Below are positions 1 to 9,251 of a DNA stretch of 64,000 nt, piece after piece. Position 1 is the first letter of the stretch. The number at the start of each line of letters is the position of its first letter. Both the position numbers and the translations under genes were made by a program. This DNA comes from Roseofilum capinflatum BLCC-M114 (GTDB lineage Bacteria > Cyanobacteriota > Cyanobacteriia > Cyanobacteriales > Desertifilaceae). Location: assembly GCF_030068505.1 (NCBI RefSeq), contig NZ_JAQOSO010000010.1, forward strand, positions 1 to 64,000, in the 5' to 3' direction. The notes below the pieces were generated by a model. It saw only the letters and a program-made list of their open reading frames with translations, did not search any database and was not told where the DNA came from.

Positions 1-86
1 TGCCCTCTCTCTAAATCTCTCTCCCACGGGAGAGAGACTTCTGCTCCCCTTCTCCTGTGGGAGCAGGGGCTGGGGGAAGAGGGCAC
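1..86. repeat. Dispersed palindromic repeat (tgccctct family)
   Basis: The element starts tgccctct and ends agagggca, so its ends are inverted repeats. Inside are two palindromic stems around cccacggg and ctcctgtgggag. A second, interrupted copy lies at 10777-11040. The copy may begin before the window. The rest of the spacer up to bioF (87-303) shows nothing else I can name. Confidence 0.6.
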
Positions 87-303
87 GATCGTCTGAGTTG
101 ACCCATCCATTGAAAATACTAGATGAACAAGATATAAAAGTAATTAAGATTTCCTTCTATTGTAAGTGAAATCAGGGGGAAGAGTCGGAGATTTTACAGG
201 GTTTTAACAATTCCCCCATTCCCTGACCCTCGCCAGAAGTGCTATAGGGTTTTTAATCAGTTTCAACCCCGTGCCCCCGGAACGTCCTTTTATTAATTGA
301 TTT

Positions 304-1491
304 ATGTCCAACTCGCCTTACTCTTGGCTCTCTCACTCCCTAGAAACCCTTCATCGAGCGCATTGGTATCGCTCGGTGCAAACCTTGGAGGGTTTACCGG
401 GGGCGATCGCCACCCTCAAAGGTCAACAGGTGCTAAATTTTGCCAGTAATAACTATTTGGGGTTAGCAGGCGATCGCCGTCTCATCCAAGCCGCTCAAGA
501 GGCTCTGGAGCAGTATGGCACAGGCAGCACCGGATCTCGGCTCACCAGTGGGCATCGGGATTTACATCAGCAGTTAGAACGCTCTATTGCCCAGCTCAAA
601 CAAACGGAAGATGCCCTCGTTTTCAGTTCTGGCTATTTAGCGAATCTAGGGGCGATCGCCGCCCTCGTCGGCCCAAGAGACCTAATTCTCAGTGATGAAT
701 ATAACCACTCTAGCCTCAAAAATGGCGCTATCCTCAGTAAAGCTACAGTGTTGACCTATGGCCATAGGAATGTTGAAGATTTAACCGAAAAACTCAGAAC
801 ATACAGAGAAAATTATCGGCGATCGCTGATCGTCACTGATAGCATCTTCAGCATGGATGGCGATCGCGCCCCCCTGCCCCAGTTACTAGAAATTGCCCAA
901 ACCTACGACAGTATGCTGCTCATCGATGAAGCCCATGCCACCGGAGTCTTCGGCAGCACCGGAGCTGGTTTAGTCGAGCATTTCCAACTCGATAAACCGG
1001 AACTGATCCAAGTCGGAACCCTGAGCAAAGCGATCGGCAGTTTAGGCGGTTATGTGGCCGGATCTTCCGTCCTCATCGACTATCTCCGCAACCGTGCCCC
1101 CAGTTGGATTTATACCACCGGTCTCAGTCCCGCCGATACCGCAGCCGCTCAAACAGCCATTGAAATAATCCAAACCGAACCCCAACACCGGGAACAGCTT
1201 TGGCAAAATATCCAGTATTTCCAAGATCTGCTGGCTCATCACTGTCCCCAGAGCATTCCCATCGCCTCAGAATCCCCCATTATTTGCCTACCCCTAGACA
1301 GTCCTCAACAAGCTTTAGACGTATCAAAATTCCTCAAAACCCAAGGAATTTTCGCCCCTGCTATCCGTCCCCCCACCGTACCCACCAGTCGCATTAGACT
1401 CTCCCTCATGGCGACTCATAAGGGAGAACATCTAGAATCCTTAGTCGATGGAATTAAACGGTATAGCGCTTTGGGCGGTCATGAGTCATAG
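304..1491 (+). CDS. bioF: 8-amino-7-oxononanoate synthase (BioF)
   Basis: This PLP enzyme of the alpha-oxoamine synthase family condenses pimeloyl-ACP (or -CoA) with alanine to give 8-amino-7-oxononanoate, the first step of biotin ring assembly in the cytosol. The 395-residue length is normal. Visible motifs are ASNNYLGL near residue 48, TGSRLTSG with HRDLHQQLE near 76-92, DEAHATG at 208-214 (the Asp contacts the pyridine nitrogen) and GTLSKAIG at 238-245, where Lys242 should form the Schiff base. The ATG start follows a spacer rich in dispersed repeats. The next gene is a methyltransferase 45 bp downstream; cyanobacteria often carry bioF next to a BioC-like methyltransferase, but the neighbour is not clearly BioC. 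Related enzymes (KBL, serine palmitoyltransferase) are possible but less likely given the BioF-like N-terminus. Confidence 0.9.
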   Translation: MSNSPYSWLSHSLETLHRAHWYRSVQTLEGLPGAIATLKGQQVLNFASNNYLGLAGDRRLIQAAQEALEQYGTGSTGSRLTSGHRDLHQQLERSIAQLKQTEDALVFSSGYLANLGAIAALVGPRDLILSDEYNHSSLKNGAILSKATVLTYGHRNVEDLTEKLRTYRENYRRSLIVTDSIFSMDGDRAPLPQLLEIAQTYDSMLLIDEAHATGVFGSTGAGLVEHFQLDKPELIQVGTLSKAIGSLGGYVAGSSVLIDYLRNRAPSWIYTTGLSPADTAAAQTAIEIIQTEPQHREQLWQNIQYFQDLLAHHCPQSIPIASESPIICLPLDSPQQALDVSKFLKTQGIFAPAIRPPTVPTSRIRLSLMATHKGEHLESLVDGIKRYSALGGHES

Positions 1492-1536
1492 GAAAACTTT
1501 TGTAATGTTTGTTAGGATTTCAGAGGCAATCATAAC

Positions 1537-2418
1537 TTGACTGAACACCCGACCAAAATGACGGCACAAAACACCCTTTGGGAACAATACCTGAAACCCA
1601 TTATCAGCCTCTTTTTAGATAAAGAAGCCCTGATTCAACTGCGTAATCAAATCAACTGGGAACAGGAAGGCGATCGCCTCTCCAACCCCACCCTCAGCTA
1701 TCCCCCCTACTACAGCAGTCAGAATTTCCACGGCATCAAAAATGGCTATCTGAACCTTGATGCGGCTGTTACCTACGATGCCATTACCCAATATGTAGTT
1801 TTTCCCCAAGAAACCTGGGTGAGAGAAGAATTAATCAAGTCCATTGGCGGTTATCCCCGTCGTATTCTGGATCTCGGCTGTGGAACCGGATCGTCTACAC
1901 TATTACTCAAACAAGAGTATCCCCAAGCGGAGGTAATCGGGTTAGATTTGTCGCCCTATATGCTAGTGATGGCAGAACACAAAGCCCAGCAAGCCCATCT
2001 AGACATTCACTGGAAACATGGACTAGCCGAACAAACCCCCTGGGAACGAGAAAGTTTTGACCTCGTAACCGCCACACTGCTGTTTCACGAAACCCCACCA
2101 GAGATTACCCAAGCCATTTTACGAGAAGCCTTTCGCTTGCTCACTCCAGGGGGAGAATGTATCATCCTCGATGGGAACCAAAGTAGCCTCCGAGAAGCCG
2201 AATGGATTACTAATATCTTTGAAGAGCCGTATATGAAAGCCTTTGCTGCTGGGGATCTTCAGCAATGGATGCAGGACGCTGGATTTGAAAAAGTGAGTGC
2301 CGATCCGATTTGGTGGATTAATCAGGTAACGAAAGCCGTTAAACCCTTACCCGATAAACTGGAGATTCGCACGCAAGTAGAGGATAATTTAAGTAATGTC
2401 TTGTCGCCAGCATTTTAA
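1537..2418 (+). CDS. Class I SAM-dependent methyltransferase
   Basis: A Rossmann-fold SAM methyltransferase of 293 residues. The SAM-binding motif I is ILDLGCGTGSS around residues 110-120; motif II (EVIGLDLS) and the DLVTATLLFHE segment follow in the expected order. About 90 residues precede the SAM domain, longer than in minimal methyltransferases. The substrate cannot be told from sequence. It lies 45 bp after bioF on the same strand and 6 bp before a HAD hydrolase, so the three are probably one operon. The start used is a TTG at 1537 with an AGAGG about 11 bp upstream; an ATG seven codons later (1558) has no visible ribosome site. A role as BioC (pimeloyl-ACP methyl ester pathway) is possible from context only. 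Confidence 0.75.
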   Translation: MTEHPTKMTAQNTLWEQYLKPIISLFLDKEALIQLRNQINWEQEGDRLSNPTLSYPPYYSSQNFHGIKNGYLNLDAAVTYDAITQYVVFPQETWVREELIKSIGGYPRRILDLGCGTGSSTLLLKQEYPQAEVIGLDLSPYMLVMAEHKAQQAHLDIHWKHGLAEQTPWERESFDLVTATLLFHETPPEITQAILREAFRLLTPGGECIILDGNQSSLREAEWITNIFEEPYMKAFAAGDLQQWMQDAGFEKVSADPIWWINQVTKAVKPLPDKLEIRTQVEDNLSNVLSPAF

Positions 2419-2424
2419 GACAAA

Positions 2425-3150
2425 ATGAGTCTTCAGGTTGTTCTTTTTGATTTTAATGGAGTGATTGTTAATGATGAACCCATACACCGGGAACTGATTA
2501 ATGAAATCTTGATCTCAGAAAATCTGCCACCGAATCCGAGTGATTATAATGAATGCTGCTTAGGACGGAACGATCGCGCCTGTTTGCTGGATTTATTGCA
2601 ACGTCGGGGGAGAGCTGTTAATGAGCGATCGATCGCTCCCCTCATTGCTCGCAAAGCCGAAGGATACCGGAAAAAGCTGGAAGCTCTCGACACACTGCCC
2701 ATTTATCCGGGAGTCGAAGATCTAATTTATAAAGCGCGGGTGGCTCGTCTGCGCTTAGGATTAGTGACAGGGGCTTTGCGTTCTGAAGCGGAATGGATTC
2801 TGGAGCGAGCCAACCTGCTATCCTATTTTGAGGTTCTGGTGACTGGGGATGAGGTGCAACAGAGCAAACCCAATCCCGAAGGTTATTTACGAGCAGTAGA
2901 GCGATTTAATCAACTCGATCCCAGTTTGCAGCTTTCTCCCCAAAACTGTCTGGTGATTGAAGATACTCCGGCCGGGATTTTAGCGGGCCAAAATGCTGGA
3001 ATGCAAGTGGTCGGAGTTGCCAATACCTATCCTTTTCATATGATTCAACGGCAAGCAAATTGGACAGTAGACTATTTACATGAATTAGAACTCGATCGCG
3101 TGCGAGGGGTTTTTGAGCAGTCCACTCTTCCCTTCCCGATGACCGAATGA
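2425..3150 (+). CDS. HAD-superfamily (subclass IA) hydrolase with Asn in motif I
   Basis: A 241-residue HAD hydrolase of the phosphoglucomutase/phosphatase-like subclass. Motif I reads FDFNGV at residues 8-13, so the nucleophile Asp9 is present but the usual second Asp (acid/base, two positions on) is Asn11. Motif II (LVTGA, around 112-116), motif III Lys (SKPNPEGY, near 146) and motif IV (IEDTPAG, near 178) are all intact, and an alpha-helical cap lies between motifs I and II. The gene starts 6 bp after the methyltransferase stop and ends 18 bp before tRNA-Ala. The substrate is unknown. Replacing the second Asp should slow or alter hydrolysis; I recall DFNGV-type proteins in other cyanobacteria, so it may be a family trait and not a lesion. 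Confidence 0.75.
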   Translation: MSLQVVLFDFNGVIVNDEPIHRELINEILISENLPPNPSDYNECCLGRNDRACLLDLLQRRGRAVNERSIAPLIARKAEGYRKKLEALDTLPIYPGVEDLIYKARVARLRLGLVTGALRSEAEWILERANLLSYFEVLVTGDEVQQSKPNPEGYLRAVERFNQLDPSLQLSPQNCLVIEDTPAGILAGQNAGMQVVGVANTYPFHMIQRQANWTVDYLHELELDRVRGVFEQSTLPFPMTE

Positions 3151-3168
3151 TACAATGGGGATTAACCT

Positions 3169-3241
3169 GGGGAATTAGCTCAGTTGGTAGAGCGCTGCGA
3201 TCGCACCGCAGAGGTCAGGGATTCGAGTTCCCTATTCTCCA
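3169..3241 (+). tRNA. tRNA-Ala (anticodon CGC)
   Basis: A complete 73-nt cloverleaf can be folded by eye: acceptor 3169-3175 with 3234-3240, D arm 3178-3193, anticodon arm 3195-3211 with a seven-base loop at 3200-3206, T arm 3217-3233 and discriminator A at 3241. The anticodon is CGC (3202-3204), which reads GCG. The third acceptor pair is G3171-U3238, the G3:U70 pair that marks tRNA-Ala. CCA is not encoded. The anticodon arm contains the octamer GCGATCGC (3197-3204), the HIP1 sequence. No canonical terminator is obvious behind it. Confidence 0.93.
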
Positions 3242-3343
3242 TTTTCGGGTCAAGAAACCAATTATGGGTCTTTTTTCTCTTTACTCATATTCCCCTTGTA
3301 GAATTAGACAATAATGGTTTAATTCTTAATTGTTAACTCTTCT

Positions 3344-6300
3344 ATGTCCCATCCTTATTCCGATCGCCTCTGGCATATTTGGATCGATCGCGGCGGCACG
3401 TTTACCGATTTGGTAGCTCTGCGTCCCGATGGTGAAACTGTGGTGCATAAATTGCTCTCGGAAAATCCAGAACGCTATGCTGATGCTGCCATTCAAGGCA
3501 TCCGAGATCTGTTAGGGGTGGGAGCAGATGAGGCCATTCCTAGCCAGAACATTGCAGTGGTGAAAATGGGAACGACGGTGGCAACGAATGCCTTACTAGA
3601 GCGAAAAGGCGATCGCACCGTTCTGTTAATCACCCAAGGCTTCCGGGATGCTCTGCGTATTGGCTATCAAAACCGCCCGGATCTGTTTGCCCAAGAGATT
3701 AAACTGCCAGAACTGCTCTATGAAGAGGCGATCGAAGTCCCAGAGCGCCTCAGTGCCCAGGGGCAAGAATTGCAACCGGTTAACCTGAACGCTCTTGCGC
3801 CCCAACTCCAAGCCGCTTACGATCGCGGAATTCGCAGTTGTGCGATCGCCCTTTTGCATGGCTATCGCTATCCCCAACACGAGCAGAAAGTGGCGCAACT
3901 TGCCGAAAAAATCGGTTTTACTCAGATCTCCGTTTCCCATCACGTCAGCCCCCTGATTAAACTGGTTAGTCGCGCAGATACCACCGTCGTCGATGCTTAT
4001 CTTTCCCCCATCCTCCGGCGCTACGTCAATCAAGTGCAAACCCAACTCCAGGGAAAATCCGGAGATCCGGTGAATCTCATGTTCATGCAGTCCAATGGCG
4101 GCTTAGTGGATGCCGAGCAATTCCAAGGTAAAGATAGCATCCTATCGGGGCCAGCCGGGGGCATTGTGGGGGCGGTGCAAACCAGCGCCCAAGCGGGGTT
4201 TGAGAAAATTATCACCTTTGATATGGGCGGCACGTCCACCGATGTGGCCCATTATGACGGGGAATACGAACGACAATTTGATACCGAAATTGCTGGGGTG
4301 AGGGTGCGATCGCCCATGATGGCCATTCACACCGTCGCGGCTGGGGGCAGTTCCGTGGTCTTCTTCGATGGTTCCCGTACCCGCGTCGGGCCGGACTCTG
4401 CCGGTGCAAACCCCGGCCCCGCCTGCTATCGCCGGGGCGGCCCCCTGACGATCACGGACTGTAATGTACTGTTGGGTAAACTGAATCCCCGCTTTTTCCC
4501 GGCGGTGTTTGGCCCGGAGGGTAACCTGCCCCTAGATGGCGATCAGGTGCGTGTGGAGTTCCAAAATCTGGCTCAGGAGATACAGAAAGCCACCGGAAAA
4601 CCACGAACTCCAGAAGAAGTGGCGACCGGGTTTATTGCGATCGCCATTGAAAACATGGCCAATGCCATCAAAAAAATCTCCCTACAACGGGGTTATGATG
4701 TCTCCGGTTATACTCTCTGCTGCTTTGGCGGTGCAGGGGGACAACATGCCTGTCAACTCGCCGACACATTAGGCATTAGGCAAATTGTCATTCATCCCTA
4801 CGCTGGAGTCCTCTCTGCCTATGGCATGGGACTGGCTGATATTCGCATCATGCGCGAGCAAACCATTGAGCAAGAATTGACCGATGGCTTAGTGGTAGAG
4901 TTACAAGATTCAGTAATTCCCCAGTTAGTCGAAGACGCAAAAGAAGACTTATCAGAACAACCTTACGATCAGGAAAACCTTATCGTTAAACTCCATCTTA
5001 AATACGAAGGCAGCGATACCCCTTTGTTGGTGAATTTTTCTGCATCTTCTCCAGAAACCCTCAAACAAGACTTTGAGCATCAACATCAGCAACGCTATGG
5101 ATTTACCCTAACCCAAAAAGCCTTAGTCGTGGATATGATTTCCGTGGAAATCGTGCAAACCATGACCCATCCTGAACCAGAAATGCAAGAGCCAGTCAGC
5201 GAGAGTTTACCCCCAGAAATGGCACGAGTCCCCGTTTATTGTTCCATACAAAATCCTGTAGGGGCAGGTTCACTAACATCCTCTATGGAAACCGGTTGGC
5301 AATATGTGCCGGTTTATGACCGGCAGAAATTACAACCGGGACATACCATAATTGGCCCAGCCTTGATTATTGAATCCACGGGAACCAATGTGATTGAAAG
5401 CGGTTGGCAAGTGCAAGTTCATCCCCGTCAACATTTAGTATTAACCGCTTCCTACCGAGATGTAGGGGCGGGTTCACCAATATTTGTGCCTCCCCACCAA
5501 GATCTTCGTAAACCCGCCCTTACACCTGGGTGGGAAACAAAACCAGTGAACAAAGATCCGGTACTGTTAGAGATTTTCAATAACCTATTTGGGGCGATCG
5601 CCGAACAAATGGGCGTAACCCTACAAAATACGGCAGTTTCCGTCAATATTAAAGAGCGTTTAGACTTCTCCTGTGCCCTCTTCGATCCAGACGGAAACTT
5701 AGTCGCCAACGCCCCCCATATCCCCGTCCATTTAGGCTCCATGAGCGAAAATGTAAAAGCCCTCATTCAGGACAAGGGAAACGAGATTAAACCAGGGGAT
5801 GTTTATCTGTCGAATAATCCCTATAATGGCGGAACCCATTTACCCGATATGACCGTCATTACCCCGGTCTTTTTACCTCAAATTCCCAGAAAACCCTCCT
5901 TTTATGTCGCCTCGCGAGGACATCATGCCGACCTCGGAGGCATTACCCCCGGCTCCATGCCACCCCACAGTCAAACGATTACAGAAGAGGGGATTTTATT
6001 CGATAATTTCTTGTTAGTAACCGAAGGTGAATTTCAAGGAGATTTACTCATCGATCGCTTATTAAAATCTCCCTATCCCGCTCGTAACTATCAACAAAAT
6101 TTAGCCGATCTGCAAGCACAAATTGCGGCCAATAATCAGGGAGTGCAAGAATTAGTGAAGATGGTCAATCAGTATGGACTCAATACCGTACAAGCCTATA
6201 TGGGATATGTGCAAGAGAATGCAGAAGAAGCCGTGCGGACGGCGATCGCCCAATTATCCGACGGTGAATTTACTTATGAATTCGATAACGGAGCCGTTAT

Positions 6301-7093
6301 CCATGTGACTATCACCGTTGACCACAAGCAACGCAACGCCGCGATCGACTTCACCGGCACATCCGCCCAACTATCCAATAACTTTAACGCTCCTAAAGCG
6401 GTCTGTCAGGCTGCCGTTTTATATGTCTTCCGCACCCTCGTGAACGACCCCATTCCCCTGAATGCCGGTTGCCTGAAACCCCTGAATATCAAGATTCCAG
6501 AGGGTTCCATGCTCAATCCCCAATATCCGGCTGCTGTAGTGGCGGGCAATGTGGAGACTTCCCAGGCGATCGTTGATACCCTCTATGGAGCGCTAGGACT
6601 CCTCGCCGCCTCCCAAGGAACCATGAACAACTTTACCTTCGGCAACCCCGATTATCAATACTACGAAACCATTTGCGGTGGTTCGGGTGCTGGCCCCACC
6701 TTCCACGGCACAGACGCGGTGCATACCCACATGACCAATTCAAGGCTTACCGATCCAGAAGTCCTAGAACACCGCTTTCCCGTCCGTTTGGAAGAATTTG
6801 CCATCCGTCCCCAAAGTGGCGGTAAAGGGCAATTTTGCGGCGGTAATGGCATCATCCGCCGCATCCAATTCCTAGAACCCATGACGGTCGGTATTCTGTC
6901 TAACCATCGCAAAATTCCCCCCTTTGGTCTAGCTGGAGGAGAACCGGGAGCAGTAGGTCACAACTGGATCGAGCGCAAAAATGGGTATACCGAAGAACTC
7001 GACAGTACCGCCACCGTAGAGTTAGATGCAGGCGAAAAAATCACCATTGAAACCCCAGGAGGAGGAGGTTGGGGAGGTTCCATTAAAAATTAA
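3344..7093 (+). CDS. oplAH: 5-oxoprolinase, ATP-dependent (fused HyuA-HyuB type)
   Basis: A 1249-residue fusion of hydantoinase/oxoprolinase A and B subunits. It hydrolyses 5-oxoproline to glutamate with ATP, closing the gamma-glutamyl cycle and clearing spontaneously formed pyroglutamate. The HyuA N-terminal domain begins with the DRGGTFTDLVA motif near residue 11; the actin-like core follows (ILSGPAGGIVG near 266, FDMGGTSTDV near 291). The HyuB half starts near residue 735 and includes PYNGGTHLPDM and the Gly-rich end GGGGWGG. Length matches bacterial and eukaryotic OPLAH (about 1,200-1,290). The A/B linker carries a 62-bp palindromic repeat in frame (5462-5523), and half of a related sequence lies at 5258-5273. 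The gene is monocistronic between tRNA-Ala and a beta-helix protein. Hydantoinase activity cannot be excluded, but fused full-length proteins are usually oxoprolinases. Confidence 0.88.
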   Translation: MSHPYSDRLWHIWIDRGGTFTDLVALRPDGETVVHKLLSENPERYADAAIQGIRDLLGVGADEAIPSQNIAVVKMGTTVATNALLERKGDRTVLLITQGFRDALRIGYQNRPDLFAQEIKLPELLYEEAIEVPERLSAQGQELQPVNLNALAPQLQAAYDRGIRSCAIALLHGYRYPQHEQKVAQLAEKIGFTQISVSHHVSPLIKLVSRADTTVVDAYLSPILRRYVNQVQTQLQGKSGDPVNLMFMQSNGGLVDAEQFQGKDSILSGPAGGIVGAVQTSAQAGFEKIITFDMGGTSTDVAHYDGEYERQFDTEIAGVRVRSPMMAIHTVAAGGSSVVFFDGSRTRVGPDSAGANPGPACYRRGGPLTITDCNVLLGKLNPRFFPAVFGPEGNLPLDGDQVRVEFQNLAQEIQKATGKPRTPEEVATGFIAIAIENMANAIKKISLQRGYDVSGYTLCCFGGAGGQHACQLADTLGIRQIVIHPYAGVLSAYGMGLADIRIMREQTIEQELTDGLVVELQDSVIPQLVEDAKEDLSEQPYDQENLIVKLHLKYEGSDTPLLVNFSASSPETLKQDFEHQHQQRYGFTLTQKALVVDMISVEIVQTMTHPEPEMQEPVSESLPPEMARVPVYCSIQNPVGAGSLTSSMETGWQYVPVYDRQKLQPGHTIIGPALIIESTGTNVIESGWQVQVHPRQHLVLTASYRDVGAGSPIFVPPHQDLRKPALTPGWETKPVNKDPVLLEIFNNLFGAIAEQMGVTLQNTAVSVNIKERLDFSCALFDPDGNLVANAPHIPVHLGSMSENVKALIQDKGNEIKPGDVYLSNNPYNGGTHLPDMTVITPVFLPQIPRKPSFYVASRGHHADLGGITPGSMPPHSQTITEEGILFDNFLLVTEGEFQGDLLIDRLLKSPYPARNYQQNLADLQAQIAANNQGVQELVKMVNQYGLNTVQAYMGYVQENAEEAVRTAIAQLSDGEFTYEFDNGAVIHVTITVDHKQRNAAIDFTGTSAQLSNNFNAPKAVCQAAVLYVFRTLVNDPIPLNAGCLKPLNIKIPEGSMLNPQYPAAVVAGNVETSQAIVDTLYGALGLLAASQGTMNNFTFGNPDYQYYETICGGSGAGPTFHGTDAVHTHMTNSRLTDPEVLEHRFPVRLEEFAIRPQSGGKGQFCGGNGIIRRIQFLEPMTVGILSNHRKIPPFGLAGGEPGAVGHNWIERKNGYTEELDSTATVELDAGEKITIETPGGGGWGGSIKN
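5462..5523. repeat. Palindromic repeat inserted in frame in oplAH
   Basis: The left arm gtaggggcgggttcac (5462-5477) pairs with the right arm gtaaacccgcccttac (5508-5523) apart from two mismatches. The element reads through without a stop and adds about 20 residues between the HyuA and HyuB halves. A lone left-arm-like sequence, gtaggggcaggttcac, is at 5258-5273 in the same gene. The gtaggggcg start is shared with the repeats at 10876 and 51990. Confidence 0.7.
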
Positions 7094-7162
7094 AAATGAT
7101 TTGTAAATTGGTAGGGTGGGCAGGAGAGGACTACAATATCATTTAAATTCTACAAGTAGATC

Positions 7163-7203
7163 CTGTCCCCCTATACAGCGCTTTGCGCTGTATAGGGGGA
7201 CAG
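7163..7203. terminator. Perfect 19-bp hairpin with 3-nt loop
   Basis: The arm at 7163-7181 (starting ctgtccccctatacagcg) is exactly complementary to 7185-7203, with the loop ttt between. It lies 70 bp after the oplAH stop and could end that transcript, but there is no T-run. The core tacagcgc..gcgctgta recurs at 27921 and 53952, so it is also a dispersed repeat. The rest of the spacer (7094-7368) shows only a ribosome-binding-like AGAGAGG before the next gene. Confidence 0.55.
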
Positions 7204-7368
7204 TAGGAAAAGATCCCTCCATTCCCCCATTCCCCTGACGGGAACCCGATCGCCGCGTAAACATTCAGAACAGGCTATCCCTTGAGTCTATACTCCCACA
7301 GACTTAGGTGATACCATAATCGGCAACTCTTAAACTATCTTCATACCCTTACCACCAGAGAGGTTCCC

Positions 7369-8946
7369 TTGAACAGAACGATCTTGAACTCCAGTACAGT
7401 TCTATTCACCCTACTGAGTCTGAGCTTGAGTGGGGCGATCGCGCCCAAACCCATTTTAGCTTCTGAGGCGATCGCCCAACTCACCCCAGAAGTCTCCACC
7501 GAACGACCCACCCTATGGGTGAACCCCCAAACCGGTAACGATCAAGCAGGAAATGGCACAGCACAAGCCCCCTATCGCACCTTAACCTACGCCTTGCGGA
7601 TGGCTTCGCCCAATAGTGTAGTGCAACTGGCTCCGGGAACCTATTCTCAGCAAACCGGAGAAGTCTTTCCCATTCAACTCAAACCCAATGTAATTGTTGT
7701 GGGCAACCCCGATAATAAAGGGCAAAATGTGATTATTGAAGGGGGCGGACGCTTCATAAGTCCCACCTTTGCCCGGCAAAATATTGCCCTCCTGGGAGCA
7801 AACGACGCGGCTCTAGCTGGGGTAACGGTAACCAACCCCAATGGGCGCGGCTATGGCTTATGGATAGAATCGAGTTCCTTAGTCGTCGCCGATAATACCT
7901 TTACCGGCAATGTCCATGATGGCATCTCTATCACCGGTCGCAGTGGCTCGGTGATTCGCAGTAACCATTTTACCCGCAATGGAGCCAATGGTATCACCAT
8001 CTATGGCACATCCAATCCGGAAGTGCGGGATAATGTGTTTGATAATACCGGATTCGGGATTAACATTAATCAGAATGCCAAACCCTTAATTATCAATAAT
8101 CAAATTATTAATAATCGCGATGGCGTGGTAGTACAAGCCAAAGCCACCCCAATTTTACGGGAAAATCGCATCGAGAATAACCAACGCAACGGGTTAGTCG
8201 CCATCTCTGAGTCCCAACCCAATCTCGGTACAGCCAACGAACCGGGTAATAATCAATTCCGCAATAACGGGGAATATGACATCAATGCCCAAGGCGCAAA
8301 AAACCTGATTCCCGTCTACGGCAATCAACTGATTACTCGCCGTATTGTGGGTCGTCTTGACTTCCAAGGAACGGCGGCTCTGATTCAACCCGCTCCAGAA
8401 ACGCCCCGTCGAGTCTCCCCTCCCTCCTTGCTTCCCGCCCCTTCTCGTCGAGTTGCTCCTCCTCCAACCAACACCTCGCCTACCCCTGCACCGATTCCCA
8501 TCCCCGTTCCTCCTCCCCAGTCCAGCGCTCCCCTACCTCCCCCTCCTGCCCCCCGGCAATCTCCCCTACCGCCTGCCAACCGTAGCTCTTCAGTCACCTC
8601 CCAAGTTCCAAACCTTGACCCCCTTCCCGTTCCCAATGTCGATATTCCTTTGGGAGATAACAGGTATGCCGATCGCGTTCCCAACCGAGCCAGTGTGCCG
8701 GGAAGTCCTCCCCCTCCCCCGACTAGCCTGGCTTCTGCCTTGGGCTTGCGCTATCGAGTGATTGTTTATGCTTCCTCGACTCAAGACCAAAACCGGGTGA
8801 AATCTCTGGTTCCGGATGCTTTCCGCAGTTCTTACCAAGGGCGATCGGTGATCCAAGTCGGGGCATTTGCAACCCTAGAAGAAGCTCAAGAGCGAGTGGA
8901 GTTAGTTCGTAGTAGTGGATTACGAGTAGAATTGGTAGAGTTATGA
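7369..8946 (+). CDS. Secreted DUF1565 right-handed beta-helix protein with C-terminal SPOR-like domain
   Basis: A 525-residue protein. A signal peptide (hydrophobic residues 8-30, ending near ILASEA) is followed by a DUF1565/pectate-lyase-like beta-helix at about 48-330, visible as repeating NxF/NxI ladder motifs (NTFTGN, NHFTRN, NVFDNT, NRIENN). A Pro-rich linker spans about 340-455 and the last 70 residues resemble a SPOR (peptidoglycan-binding) domain (VIQVGAFATLEEAQ). The start is a TTG at 7369 with AGAGAGG just upstream. The helix domain is closely similar to the protein at 62113-64000, which has SLH repeats in place of SPOR. The likely site is the periplasm or cell surface. Function unknown: carbohydrate binding or lyase activity is a guess from the fold. 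Confidence 0.75.
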   Translation: MNRTILNSSTVLFTLLSLSLSGAIAPKPILASEAIAQLTPEVSTERPTLWVNPQTGNDQAGNGTAQAPYRTLTYALRMASPNSVVQLAPGTYSQQTGEVFPIQLKPNVIVVGNPDNKGQNVIIEGGGRFISPTFARQNIALLGANDAALAGVTVTNPNGRGYGLWIESSSLVVADNTFTGNVHDGISITGRSGSVIRSNHFTRNGANGITIYGTSNPEVRDNVFDNTGFGININQNAKPLIINNQIINNRDGVVVQAKATPILRENRIENNQRNGLVAISESQPNLGTANEPGNNQFRNNGEYDINAQGAKNLIPVYGNQLITRRIVGRLDFQGTAALIQPAPETPRRVSPPSLLPAPSRRVAPPPTNTSPTPAPIPIPVPPPQSSAPLPPPPAPRQSPLPPANRSSSVTSQVPNLDPLPVPNVDIPLGDNRYADRVPNRASVPGSPPPPPTSLASALGLRYRVIVYASSTQDQNRVKSLVPDAFRSSYQGRSVIQVGAFATLEEAQERVELVRSSGLRVELVEL

Positions 8947-9040
8947 ATCATGAATCATGAGTAATGAATCATGAGTAATGAGTAATGAGTAATGAGTAAT
9001 GAGTAATGAGTAATAAGTAATAAGTAATGAGTAATGAGTA
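8947..9040. repeat. Heptamer tandem repeat (taatgag)
   Basis: About a dozen head-to-tail copies of a seven-base unit (atgagta with variants atgaatc and ataagta) follow directly after the stop codon. This is the short tandemly repeated repetitive class known in filamentous cyanobacteria. The same unit occurs in short runs at 23195-23212, 41130-41156 (other strand) and 53690-53723. Confidence 0.85.
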
Positions 9041-9190
9041 ATATCAAGTCCGGTGAATGGGAAAAGACAAGCGGGCAAGATGCCCGCACTCCTGAAATCC
9101 CTTGATCTTACTGGAGTGGGAGCGTCTCGCTCCCTAGACTTTTAATGAGGGTGTTTCCGCTTCGCGGACATGAATAACCGGACTTGATAT
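9041..9190. mobile_element. MITE-like element with 14-bp terminal inverted repeats
   Basis: The ends atatcaagtccggt (9041-9054) and accggacttgatat (9177-9190) are exact inverted repeats bounding 150 bp with no reading frame. Inside are smaller palindromes: gcgggcaagatgcccgc, gggagcgtctcgctccc and ccgcttcgcgg. It sits between a heptamer tandem run and the dmeF reading frame. I see no certain target duplication. Confidence 0.65.
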
Positions 9191-9251
9191 AATGCGTCAT
9201 AACTCATGGGGAATCAGCCATTCCCCCATTCCCCCATTCCCCTATTCCCCC

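Noticed and set aside
8385-8856. Gly-rich minus-strand and Pro/Leu-rich plus-strand frames
   Set aside because: They are shadows of the Pro-rich linker of the beta-helix protein.
7382-8946. Pectate lyase assignment for the DUF1565 protein
   Set aside because: Only the fold repeats are visible; no catalytic Ca-binding residues can be pointed to.
8947-9040. Possible CRISPR array
   Set aside because: Units are seven bases head to tail with no spacers; no cas genes in the window.
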